A stretch of DNA of 24,147 nucleotides from Actinobacteria bacterium UBA2541 (GCA_002340925.1 DDMR01000106.1:1-24147), one strand, 5' to 3'; numbered from the stretch's first letter, positions 9,142 to 16,016 are shown. The notes: a model not told the origin generated them from the sequence alone. Translations and numbers: made by a program.

Positions 9142-10137
9142 TTACTTGCCTTCAACAACTTCTGTTGGGGCTCCGTGAATCCCAGTGATATCTATCGCTG
9201 GAACAGTGCCGAGTAAGCCCTTCTGGAAATCATCAAATGCTTTTAGAACTTCGGCCTTTGTGTTCATTACAAATGGCCCCATCCAAGCAACAGGCTCTTT
9301 AATTGGTTGGCCACCGAGAATCAAAACATCCATCTCTGGTGATCTAGATTCCTGAGTTGAATCAGCTTGAATAACCAAAGTATCGCCATCGCCCATAACT
9401 GCAAGTTGGCCCATATGAACTGGATGTTTTACTTCACCAACAGTGCCGTGACCATTAAGGGTATAAATAAGTGCATTGTAATTTTTGTTCCAAGGAAGTT
9501 CTAACTTTGCACCAGGCGCAAGCGTTGCATGCACAATTGAAATTGGAGTCTGGGTTGAACCTGGTCCAACATGTCCCGCAACATCACCTGCGATTACTCG
9601 AATCAAAGTTCCGCCATCACTTGAAGCAAGTAACTTCACATCGCTTGCGCGCAAATCTTGATAAGCAGGTTTCGACCATTTCTTCTCGGCCGGCAAATTC
9701 ACCCAGAGTTGGAAGCCATGAAATAGACCACCGCTCATAACTAAATGCTCTGGTGGTGTTTCAATGTGCAAAATTCCAGCACCTGCAGTCATCCACTGGG
9801 TATCACCGTTTGTAATTGTTCCGCCGCCACCATGATTATCTTTATGATCAAAGATTCCATCGATAATGTATGTAACGGTTTCAAAACCACGATGTGGATG
9901 CCAAGGAGTTCCCTTTGGTTCACCTGGTGCGTATTCAACTTCACCCATTTGATCGAGATGAATAAATGGATCAAGCTCAGCTAAATCGACTCCGGCAAAT
10001 GCTCGGCGAACTGGAAAACCTTCGCCTTCAAATCCCTGCGGAGCTGTAGTAACGCTCTTAACGTTGCGAGCACGTGAATTTGGATCCACAACAACTCTTG
10101 GCAAAATAGTTATGTCGGCGACTGTTACAGCTGGCAA
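9142..10137 (-). CDS. Pirin family cupin protein
   Basis: Bicupin of the pirin family; members bind iron or another metal, and some have quercetin dioxygenase activity. All four usual metal ligands of the N-terminal cupin are present: two His in WHPHRGFE and His plus Glu in GILHIETP. The second cupin has a typical pirin C-terminus with VAWMGPFVMNT. I choose the TTG at 10137 (331 residues, beginning LPAVTVADI) because AAGGAG lies seven bases upstream. An ATG at 10167 would add ten residues but sits directly against the TAATAT -10 box, so it would precede the transcription start. Two palindromes cover the promoter. The in vivo role cannot be told from sequence; a stress- or quinone-responsive role is a guess based on family members elsewhere. 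Confidence 0.85.
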   Translation of the reverse strand: MPAVTVADITILPRVVVDPNSRARNVKSVTTAPQGFEGEGFPVRRAFAGVDLAELDPFIHLDQMGEVEYAPGEPKGTPWHPHRGFETVTYIIDGIFDHKDNHGGGGTITNGDTQWMTAGAGILHIETPPEHLVMSGGLFHGFQLWVNLPAEKKWSKPAYQDLRASDVKLLASSDGGTLIRVIAGDVAGHVGPGSTQTPISIVHATLAPGAKLELPWNKNYNALIYTLNGHGTVGEVKHPVHMGQLAVMGDGDTLVIQADSTQESRSPEMDVLILGGQPIKEPVAWMGPFVMNTKAEVLKAFDDFQKGLLGTVPAIDITGIHGAPTEVVEGK

Positions 10138-10144
10138 TTTAAAT

Positions 10145-10150
10145 CTCCTT
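10145..10150 (-). promoter_or_regulatory. Shine-Dalgarno site deciding the pirin TTG start
   Basis: Reads AAGGAG on the minus strand, with seven bases before the TTG at 10137. This is ideal spacing, and no such site precedes the upstream in-frame ATG at 10167. Confidence 0.6.
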
Positions 10151-10167
10151 ATTAGTTCGTGCGACAT

Positions 10168-10202
10168 ATATTAGTTGAATATTCAACAATTTCAATTTGA
10201 AA
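10168..10202 (-). promoter_or_regulatory. Pirin promoter with two tandem palindromes (operator candidate)
   Basis: The minus strand has TAATAT (10173-10168) as a -10 box. Directly upstream is a perfect 14-bp palindrome GTTGAATATTCAAC (10174-10187). Two bases further is a second inverted repeat, TTTCAA-T-TTGAAA (10190-10202). The centres are about 16 bases apart and both share TTCAA/TTGAA half-sites, so they lie on roughly the same helix face and cover the -35 region. This fits a dimeric repressor such as a MarR-type protein; the regulator itself is not in the window. Confidence 0.5.
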
Positions 10203-10258
10203 CCTATTTGGGCGGCACAACAACGGAGCTATCTAGGGTTCGATTAGTCCCCCATTAA

Positions 10259-10591
10259 TTATTTTCGCTTCCGCAGGCTTTCATGGCTAATATCTTTTGA
10301 TTTTTCATGGATTTTTCGCATCTGCAATTCAAGTGCGGTAACGGCCTTATCAAAAGCGGCCACATCATTAAATCCCACACCTTCGGCCCTCATGAATGGT
10401 CCGCTGCCGCTAGTCGTTAAGTGAACTTCATGGGAAGACTTACCGAAACGAGGGTTCTGTTCGTGCAAGATTTCGACCTTAATGCTGTCGACCTTAACGC
10501 TGAATCGATCAAGGGATTTAAGTTTATCTGTGACGATTGTTCTGAAATCTTCAGCCAAGTTCGCATTTCTGGCATGTATGACAATTTCCAT
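10259..10591 (-). CDS. hpf: Short ribosome hibernation-promoting factor (HPF/RaiA N-domain only)
   Basis: The 110 residues match the N-terminal S30AE domain of hibernation factors, which binds the 30S decoding site and stops translation in starvation or stress. Seen are the opening strand MEIVIHARNANLAEDFRTIVTDKLKSLDRF, a second strand and loop with VKVEILHEQNPRF, and the helix FNDVAAFDKAVTALELQMRK. Actinobacterial HPF is normally the long form (over 200 residues) with a C-terminal dimerisation domain. Here the frame stops at LRKRK and the 121 bases downstream do not encode that domain. A ribosome binding site AGGAG lies four bases before the ATG. In mycobacteria hpf lies between secA1 and comF; here it is elsewhere and follows an unknown membrane protein. 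Confidence 0.88.
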   Translation of the reverse strand: MEIVIHARNANLAEDFRTIVTDKLKSLDRFSVKVDSIKVEILHEQNPRFGKSSHEVHLTTSGSGPFMRAEGVGFNDVAAFDKAVTALELQMRKIHEKSKDISHESLRKRK

Positions 10592-10661
10592 GAGGCTCCT
10601 GTCTAAACATTGATAATGCTTATGAAGTTTTAATTACGTCTTTAAGTTACACCAGAACGTA

Positions 10662-11036
10662 TTAAAGTGGAAGTAAATAAATAATGAGCGTGATTGTTAA
10701 CGCTAAGGAGAGCGCCTGAACCAAGATAGAGATTGCAGTCTTGCGATCAGCTTTGCGATCTTCAGGTGTGGCAACTTTTGAAATCTTTCCAAGTGGGCCA
10801 AAGTTAAAAGTTCCCGTGGACCCATATGCTAAACAGAACTTACGGCGCGATTGAATATACCCAACGGAAAAAATCATAGCTGGTAGAAAAACTGAGAGCC
10901 TTGCACTCTTCGCACTCTCAGATGCAATCAGACCAATTGTTGTTGCTATGACTAAAACTAAACCAATCAGTGCAACCACTTGACGTTGTCGGACTTCACC
11001 TTTGCCTATGTTGCAACTTCCGGCGATATATTCCAT
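10662..11036 (-). CDS. Unknown small membrane protein (124 aa)
   Basis: I do not recognise a named family. The sequence has a short N-terminal part with SCNIGKGEVRQRQ, hydrophobic segments at about 20-38, 45-61 and 103-123, and between the last two a polar stretch containing FCLAYGSTGTFNFGPLGK and a charged KVATPEDRKADRKT segment. Two cysteines (Cys8 and the one in KFCLAYG) could pair or bind metal, though that is speculation. The ATG at 11036 is 38 bases after the 48-residue ORF stop, so it may be the last gene of the msrA-to-11075 unit. It is followed 70 bases later by hpf. Confidence 0.65.
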   Translation of the reverse strand: MEYIAGSCNIGKGEVRQRQVVALIGLVLVIATTIGLIASESAKSARLSVFLPAMIFSVGYIQSRRKFCLAYGSTGTFNFGPLGKISKVATPEDRKADRKTAISILVQALSLALTITLIIYLLPL

Positions 11037-11074
11037 GTTGGTTATACTCTTAATGTTCTTAATTTAAAGAAGAC

Positions 11075-11221
11075 TTAAACTGTTTCGCGGTCATCATCCG
11101 CAAAAACTTCATGATCATCATCGCCACTTTGTGCAACCCATTCGAATGCAGTCTTAATTGCAGCAGCTATAACAGCAATGAAAGTAATTGCGGCTAGCAG
11201 GCGGCGGATGGCTTTGAACAT
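11075..11221 (-). CDS. 48-residue membrane peptide with acidic tail
   Basis: A small gene reading MFKAIRRLL, a single hydrophobic stretch AAITFIAVIAAAI (about 10-22), then KTAFEWVAQSG and a strongly acidic tail (SGDDDHEVFADDDRETV). The positive N-terminus followed by one helix suggests N-terminus inside and the acidic tail outside. An AAGGTAG ribosome-binding-like sequence lies about ten bases before the ATG at 11221. It begins 21 bases after the stop of the PYROXD2-like gene on the same strand, so it looks like a member of that operon. I know no named family for it. The acidic tail could bind cations, which might matter next to terC, but that is only a guess. Confidence 0.6.
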   Translation of the reverse strand: MFKAIRRLLAAITFIAVIAAAIKTAFEWVAQSGDDDHEVFADDDRETV

Positions 11222-11242
11222 GTGCTAAATCTACCTTATGCG

Positions 11243-12790
11243 TTACATACCGCGCGCTTCGAGAACTGCTGCGGCCGCATTGTGTCCTGGGATTCCACTA
11301 ACCCCGCCTCCCCGTATTGCGCCAGCCCCACACAAAAACAAGTTTGGAATTTCAGTTTCAACTCCCCAGCTTGGGGTCGAGCCATCTTCGCGGAAGGGCA
11401 TAGAGAGGTCTTTGTGAAAAATATTGCCTCTAGGCAAGCCAATTTCATCTTCAAGATCCAGAGGGCTTTTTATCTCAATACAGAGCGAACCATCAGAATT
11501 CTTTGCTAGACAGCTTTCAATTGGATCAATCAAATACTGATTTAGTTGATTGAGTAAGCGCTTTAAAATAATAGCTTTACTCCCAGAGTTATCCTTTTCA
11601 AATAAGAAGGCGGGGGTGTGAATCCCAAAGAGCGTCAAGGTTTGAAAACCTTTGGAAACTAAATCCGGGCTCAAAATAGATGTATCGGAAAGTGTATGAC
11701 AATACATTTCAGCTGGAATGATCTCTGGAATTTCACCAGAAGCCGCCTGAGCATAAGCCAACTGGAGATCCGAATACCTCTCGTCAAAATGGAAGGTCCC
11801 AGCAAAAGCCAACTTGGGATCAGTTCCTGACTTTAATCTTGGCAATTTAGTAAGCAACATATTTACCTTAACTTGGCTTCCATCAAGGCTCTTTGGCGCT
11901 GGCTTAGCTAGAACTTTCGCCAACTTTTGTGGGGCAAAGTTTGCTAAAAGATATTTGCTCTCATAGTTTTTTCCAGATGCGGTTGTCACAAAGTTCGCTT
12001 TACCCACAGTTATCGCCTCTACTTCACTTTCCAAATGAAAAGTAACGCCAAGATTCTCGGCCGCCTCGACTAGTTCAGCGACAAGTGCACCCATGCCCCC
12101 AACAGGCACTTTCCAATCTCCGGTTCCGTTACCGATCAGGTGATAAAGAAAGCAGATATTTGCGACTAAGTCCTTCCCATCCGAGAGCGTTCCGATTAAG
12201 CCATCGGTAAAGACGATTCCGCGGACTAAATCGTTTTTGAATCTACTCTCTAATACTTGTGCTATCGGATTTTCAATTATCTCATCCCAAATTTTATGAC
12301 CAACTTTTTCCTTAAGTTCAGATCGTGTTGGAAGTTTCTCGAGCATAGTCGGCGCTATTGCATCTGCCAGCTTATGCACGTCGGCGTAAAATTCTCTCCA
12401 AGCTTTAATTTCGTCACTACTTCCAGTTATTTTTAGGAAATCATCAGCTGTTTCGCCAACGAGTCCACGATTGATTAATAATCCTAAATCTTTTCCATCA
12501 ATTTGCTCAGGGGTGAAGGAGGAGACTTCGCGCTCAATTGTTTTAAACTTTAAACCCAAGTCTTTAACGATCTGATCTGGCAGGAGTGAAACCAGATAAG
12601 AGTAGCGAGATAATCTGGCTTCATACTCTGGAAATACTTTCTGACTCACAGTTGCGCCACCTAAAGAATCATTCTTCTCCAAAATCGCTACTGTTAAACC
12701 CGCCTTTGCTAAATAACAAGAAGCAACCAATGCATTATGGCCACCGCCAACAATTACTACATCAAAATTATTTGACTCACTTTTTAACAC
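11243..12790 (-). CDS. PYROXD2-like FAD-dependent oxidoreductase (phytoene desaturase superfamily)
   Basis: Flavin amine-oxidase/phytoene-desaturase fold. The N-terminal FAD motif is DVVIVGGGHNALVASCYLAK, followed by ILEKNDSLGGATVSQ. The C-terminal motif LFLCGAGAIRGGGVSGIPGHNAA is characteristic of PYROXD2-type proteins rather than true carotenoid desaturases. The substrate is unknown. The open frame extends upstream to 12841, but I prefer the GTG at 12790 (515 residues), which leaves only a 14-base overlap with the preceding aminotransferase gene and puts the FAD motif about ten residues from the start. The start choice is uncertain because the ribosome binding site is weak. No carotenoid genes are adjacent, which argues against crtI. 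Confidence 0.8.
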   Translation of the reverse strand: MLKSESNNFDVVIVGGGHNALVASCYLAKAGLTVAILEKNDSLGGATVSQKVFPEYEARLSRYSYLVSLLPDQIVKDLGLKFKTIEREVSSFTPEQIDGKDLGLLINRGLVGETADDFLKITGSSDEIKAWREFYADVHKLADAIAPTMLEKLPTRSELKEKVGHKIWDEIIENPIAQVLESRFKNDLVRGIVFTDGLIGTLSDGKDLVANICFLYHLIGNGTGDWKVPVGGMGALVAELVEAAENLGVTFHLESEVEAITVGKANFVTTASGKNYESKYLLANFAPQKLAKVLAKPAPKSLDGSQVKVNMLLTKLPRLKSGTDPKLAFAGTFHFDERYSDLQLAYAQAASGEIPEIIPAEMYCHTLSDTSILSPDLVSKGFQTLTLFGIHTPAFLFEKDNSGSKAIILKRLLNQLNQYLIDPIESCLAKNSDGSLCIEIKSPLDLEDEIGLPRGNIFHKDLSMPFREDGSTPSWGVETEIPNLFLCGAGAIRGGGVSGIPGHNAAAAVLEARGM

Positions 12791-13925
12791 AAGAAACCAT
12801 TCTTGAAATCGCCTCAGTAAGGATCTCTTCACTCGTTGCAAAATTTAGCCGGACAAAATTTGATGATTCTGTGCCAAAGGTAACTCCAGCATTTACGGCA
12901 AGCTTTCCTCTTGCTAAGAGAACTTCTGCAGGGTTCTCACCCAACTTAAGCTCCTTGAGGTCTAGCCAAGCTAAGTAAGAAAAATCAGGAATCCGATAAC
13001 CGACATCTGGCAATTCCTTGCTAAGCAAGGTAGCTAGAAATCTTCGATTACTTTCCATTGTTGCTATCGCAACATCAAGCCAATCTGCACATTCATATGC
13101 GATGGCTGAAGCCACGGCGCCAAAGAGCGAAGCGCGATAGTGAACTGCCATTGGCATTGATTTTGCTCGCTCCTGTTGTTTTGGATGAGCAGTTATAACT
13201 GTTGCGCACTTAAGCCCTGCTAAATTCCAACTCTTGCTTGCCGCAGTCACACAAATCCCAACTACTCGCGCCGTCTCACTTACATCAAGAAATGGCGTGA
13301 ATTGTTTTGCATCATATGTAAGTGGAGCATGGATCTCATCGCTAAAAACTGTTACTCCATACTTTTTTGCAAGCTCTGCAAGTTCTGATAGTTCTTCTCT
13401 TGTGAATACCATGCCAACTGGGTTATGTGGATTGCATAGAAAATGCGCCTTGACTCCGGCGCCATACCCACGTTCAATTGCCTTAAGGTCAATTGTGTAA
13501 TTCAAGCCAGTCTTTGTAAGTGGCGCATCGTAAGATTTACATTTCAGCTCTGTGATCCAGTTATTCATGTTGTGATAAACCGGTGAATTAATCATTATCA
13601 AATCCCCAGGATTGATCACGGTTCTGGCCATTTCAACCATTCCTACTCCGACATCGGTCGCAACAAAAACTTGCTCGGGATCAATCTCCCAACCCCATCG
13701 CGCCTTAGAAAACTTAGCCAGATTTACTCCAAGTTCTGGAATTGGTCCTAGGTATCCAGTATCCGAACCTTTGATCATCTCTCCTAAGACATCACGAATT
13801 GGTTTTGCAATTTCAAAATCCATATCCGCAACTGGCAGTGGGAGCACATCATTTGGAAATTCGCGCCACTTTGCGCTCTTGCGTTTCTGTAACTGAGCTA
13901 GCGGAAGCGCGGAAAGTTTTGTCAT
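12777..13925 (-). CDS. PatB/MalY-type C-S lyase (cystathionine beta-lyase-like aminotransferase)
   Basis: Fold-type I PLP enzyme of 382 residues. The N-terminal signature KWREFPNDVLPLPVADMDF is typical of the MalY/PatB group, which cleaves cystathionine or other cysteine S-conjugates to a thiol, pyruvate and ammonia. The PLP lysine is K231 in TAASKSWNLAGLK, with CNPHNPVG at 164-171 and the pyridine-binding Asp in SDEIHAPL (about 195-202). A likely role is homocysteine formation for methionine synthesis; a related aminotransferase activity cannot be excluded. It starts nine bases after the terC stop (TerC product) and overlaps the PYROXD2-like gene, so it is in one operon with both. Confidence 0.85.
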   Translation of the reverse strand: MTKLSALPLAQLQKRKSAKWREFPNDVLPLPVADMDFEIAKPIRDVLGEMIKGSDTGYLGPIPELGVNLAKFSKARWGWEIDPEQVFVATDVGVGMVEMARTVINPGDLIMINSPVYHNMNNWITELKCKSYDAPLTKTGLNYTIDLKAIERGYGAGVKAHFLCNPHNPVGMVFTREELSELAELAKKYGVTVFSDEIHAPLTYDAKQFTPFLDVSETARVVGICVTAASKSWNLAGLKCATVITAHPKQQERAKSMPMAVHYRASLFGAVASAIAYECADWLDVAIATMESNRRFLATLLSKELPDVGYRIPDFSYLAWLDLKELKLGENPAEVLLARGKLAVNAGVTFGTESSNFVRLNFATSEEILTEAISRMVSCVKK

Positions 13926-13934
13926 CGGCGTATT

Positions 13935-14831
13935 TTACTTGCTCTTAATGTCCCTAGTCTTATACAAACTTAACATCGACGTTAAAGCCAAAGTGCCAAT
14001 AATCATTCCCAAGCTAAATATTAGTGAAATGTGTGGAAGCTCTAGCGGTCCAACGCTATGCCATCCTTGTGAATGCATCGCCTCTAGGAATAACTTCACG
14101 CCGATAAAGGCCAGAATAAATGATAGTCCTTGGGTTAAATAAATTAACTTGTTCATAAGACCGCCAATTAGGAAGTAGAGCTGGCGCAGGCCCATCAGCG
14201 CAAATATATTTGCGGTAACAATTATGTATGGCTCTTTAGTTAGCCCAAAGATTGCAGGAATTGAGTCAAAAGCAAAGAGAACATCGGTCATTGCAATTGC
14301 TACAAGTGCTAACGTGAAGGTGGAGGCACCTTTACTCCGCATATAAGTTATTACTTTTCCCTCTTTCCATTCTTCGTGTTCAGATTCCTTTACTAGGGAA
14401 TAGGCGGTATAGATCAAGAAGGCTCCGAAGAAGAAGAAGACCCATGCGAATTTACTAACTATTACCGAACCAAGTGCAATAAATCCGCCACGCATCACTA
14501 GCGCCATTGCGATTCCGATGAGGAGAATTAACTGTTCCTTCTCTTTCGCAACTTTCAACCGTGCCAAAATTAAAACAAAGACAAATAAGTTATCGAACGA
14601 GAGTGAATACTCAGTCAGCCAACCTGCAAAAAATTCATTCTGTGATTGGGTATCGGCCCACTGCCCTAATGAAATTCCAAAAACTACAGCTGCCGCGACA
14701 TAAAAGAGCGTCCAGCTCACTGCTGTACTAAGAGAAGTCTCAACATTGCGCTGCCGAAATGCCATCGCAAAATCAAAAGCTAAAACCAGAAGTAATACCG
14801 CTAGAGTTATTTGCCAGACTTGTGTGCTCAT
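13935..14831 (-). CDS. terC: TerC/Alx family integral membrane protein
   Basis: A protein of 298 residues with about seven to nine hydrophobic helices. The two acidic family motifs are present: EYSLSFDNLFVFVLI (about 74-88) and MTDVLFAFDSIPAIFG, each with the conserved Asp residues. Relatives move manganese or protect against tellurite and metal stress, and some load metal onto exported enzymes; which applies here cannot be read from sequence. Only 21 bases separate it from msrA, so a yybP-ykoY manganese riboswitch cannot fit directly upstream, and I saw none before msrA either. It pairs with msrA in what looks like an oxidative/metal-stress operon. Confidence 0.88.
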   Translation of the reverse strand: MSTQVWQITLAVLLLVLAFDFAMAFRQRNVETSLSTAVSWTLFYVAAAVVFGISLGQWADTQSQNEFFAGWLTEYSLSFDNLFVFVLILARLKVAKEKEQLILLIGIAMALVMRGGFIALGSVIVSKFAWVFFFFGAFLIYTAYSLVKESEHEEWKEGKVITYMRSKGASTFTLALVAIAMTDVLFAFDSIPAIFGLTKEPYIIVTANIFALMGLRQLYFLIGGLMNKLIYLTQGLSFILAFIGVKLFLEAMHSQGWHSVGPLELPHISLIFSLGMIIGTLALTSMLSLYKTRDIKSK

Positions 14832-14852
14832 GGCGCATAAACTACATCACTT

Positions 14853-15368
14853 TTACGTAAATAAGACCCCGGTGCTTGAATGACAGTCATAGCCATTTGG
14901 GTTCTTCACTAAATATTTCTGGTGGTATTCCTCTGCAATCCAGTAGGTATGTGGATCCGCGCTTTCAATCTGGGTGACAATTTCACCAATCCCCTCAGCT
15001 GTTAGCAATTCCTGATAAGTCGCTTTAGTTGCGAGCGCTTCATCCAACTGTGCATTTGATGTTGTGAATATTGCACTTCGATACTGCGTCCCAATATCTC
15101 CACCCTGCTTATTTAGCGAAGTTGGATCATGCATTACCCAGAACTCTTCTAGCAATCTTCTATAAGAAATCAGATTTGGGTCATAAGTTACGCAGACCAT
15201 TTCTGCATGATTTGTGGTTCCGGTACAGACCTGTTCATAACTTGGGTTGGCTCGATTTCCACCCATGTAGCCGACACTTGTTTCCAAAACTCCAGTTAGT
15301 TGCCAGAATCTACGTTCCGCACCCCAGAAGCATCCGGTAGCAAAATATGCCACTTCGCTCTTTTCCAT
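14853..15368 (-). CDS. msrA: Peptide methionine-S-sulfoxide reductase MsrA
   Basis: Repairs oxidised methionine (S epimer) in proteins. The catalytic motif GCFWG has Cys13, preceded by YFAT, and the family segment SVGYMGGNRANPSYEQVCTGTTNHAE follows. Later come HDPTSLNKQGGDIGTQYRS and TYWIAEEYHQKYL, which line the active site. Cys162 near the C-terminus (GYDCHSS) is a probable resolving cysteine. The length of 171 residues is normal. The start is the ATG at 15368, with an AGAGGGAG ribosome binding region just upstream. It is the first gene of the msrA-terC-C-S lyase-flavoprotein run. Confidence 0.93.
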   Translation of the reverse strand: MEKSEVAYFATGCFWGAERRFWQLTGVLETSVGYMGGNRANPSYEQVCTGTTNHAEMVCVTYDPNLISYRRLLEEFWVMHDPTSLNKQGGDIGTQYRSAIFTTSNAQLDEALATKATYQELLTAEGIGEIVTQIESADPHTYWIAEEYHQKYLVKNPNGYDCHSSTGVLFT

Positions 15369-15516
15369 TTGGCTCCCTCTTTCTCAGTTTCCTAATTCCC
15401 TTGAATCCCAGAATTGCTAGGTGTAATCATTTCAGATTTTTGGTTTTTTAAAGTAGGTAGAGTGCGAGCATTAAAATCACTACAATTACTTAACTCACTG
15501 AATATCTACCTAATTT

Positions 15517-15588
15517 GCCCCCGTAGCTCAGTGGATAGAGCACCGCCCTCCGGAGGCGGGAGCGCAGGTTCGATTCCCGCCGGGGGCA
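15517..15588 (+). tRNA. tRNA-Arg (anticodon CCG)
   Basis: A complete 72-base cloverleaf: acceptor GCCCCCG/CGGGGGC, D arm GCTC-AGTGGATA-GAGC, anticodon stem CCGCC/GGCGG with loop CTCCGGA (anticodon CCG, reads CGG), variable region GAGC, T loop TTCGATT and discriminator A. CCA is not encoded. The T stem GCAGG/CCCGC contains one A-C mismatch at the middle pair (51-63). Possible -10 box TACAAT at 15481-15486. The 147-base gap before it (15369-15516) otherwise holds only the msrA promoter side; nothing else was seen. Confidence 0.97.
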
Positions 15589-15685
15589 CAAATCACATAA
15601 TCAATTAGCAAATGTCCTTGTTATGTCATGCAATCCACGCGACAATTACTCTATGTGAAAGGCAATAACTGCCCTTTGCTTCCCT

Positions 15686-15716
15686 CGTTTTAACCCCGTT
15701 TTAAACCCGATTTAAC
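15686..15716. repeat. Phased direct repeats upstream of whiB1
   Basis: CGTTTTAACCC (15686-15696), CGTTTTAAACCC (15697-15708) and a partial GATTTAAC (15709-15716) follow one another with a period of 11-12 bases, about one helical turn. They lie just upstream of the whiB1 -10 candidate TAGACT (15721-15726) and overlap its -35 region. This layout suits an activator or repressor binding in tandem. Further upstream AAAGGCA-ATAAC-TGCCCTTT (15658-15677) can form a hairpin with one bulged C. Confidence 0.4.
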
Positions 15717-15720
15717 TTTT

Positions 15721-15736
15721 TAGACTCTATAAGGAG
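15721..15736 (+). promoter_or_regulatory. whiB1: whiB1 -10 candidate and ribosome binding site
   Basis: TAGACT at 15721-15726 is a possible -10 box. AAGGAG at 15731-15736 is a strong ribosome binding site, ten bases before the ATG at 15747. The 158-base gap after the tRNA holds this promoter, the phased repeats and one half-site resembling TGTGA (15654-15658); no full CRP palindrome was seen. Confidence 0.4.
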
Positions 15737-15746
15737 CCACTGAATC

Positions 15747-16016
15747 ATGGATTGGCGTCATCAATCTGCTTGCCGCGATGAAGATCCGGAGCTTTTCTTT
15801 CCGGTCGGAAACACTGGCCCTGCCTTGGCTCAAATTGAGGAAGCGAAAAAAGTCTGTAACCGCTGCATAGTTAAGGAACCTTGTCTTGCTTGGGCTCTTG
15901 AGAGTGGTCAAGATGCTGGAGTTTGGGGCGGACTATCCGAAGATGAGCGCCGAGCACTTAAGCGCCGAGCAGCTAGAAATCGTGCTCGCTTACTAGAAAA
16001 TCAAAATAGCTTTTAA
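15747..16016 (+). CDS. whiB1: WhiB1-type iron-sulfur transcription factor
   Basis: An 89-residue Wbl protein. Four cluster cysteines are at positions 9, 37, 40 and 46 (C-x27-C-x2-C-x5-C), followed by the GVWGG turn (58-62) and a basic C-terminal helix, ERRALKRRAARNRARLL. The N-terminus MDWRHQSACRDEDPELFFPVG and the rest match M. tuberculosis WhiB1 almost residue for residue. In that species it carries a nitric-oxide-sensitive [4Fe-4S] cluster, binds the housekeeping sigma factor and is essential. The neighbour pdtaS is also its neighbour in M. tuberculosis (Rv3219/Rv3220c). Its TAA overlaps the pdtaS stop codon on the other strand within TTAA. Confidence 0.95.
   Translation: MDWRHQSACRDEDPELFFPVGNTGPALAQIEEAKKVCNRCIVKEPCLAWALESGQDAGVWGGLSEDERRALKRRAARNRARLLENQNSF

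Noticed and set aside
10138-10167. ATG start for pirin at 10167
   Set aside because: It lies directly after the TAATAT box and before the expected transcription start; the TTG at 10137 has AAGGAG at ideal spacing.
10229-10253. tRNA-like fragment (GGGTTCGATT then AGTCCCC) after hpf
   Set aside because: It contains a T-loop-like word but the flanks do not form a T stem or acceptor, so it is not a tRNA or a convincing attachment-site remnant.
11243-12790. Carotenoid desaturase crtI
   Set aside because: The FAD and C-terminal motifs fit the PYROXD2-like branch better and no carotenoid genes are nearby.
12791-12841. Longer start of the PYROXD2-like protein
   Set aside because: It would put 17 basic/hydrophobic residues before the FAD motif and overlap the C-S lyase gene by 65 bases; kept only as an alternative.
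14832-14852. yybP-ykoY (manganese) riboswitch before terC
   Set aside because: The gap to msrA is only 21 bases, and no such structure is apparent before msrA either.
15414-15608. 64-residue plus-strand frame over the tRNA
   Set aside because: It is read through the tRNA-Arg gene and has no ribosome binding site or family resemblance.
15654-15680. CRP site upstream of whiB1
   Set aside because: Only one TGTGA half-site is present, with no TCACA partner at the right spacing.
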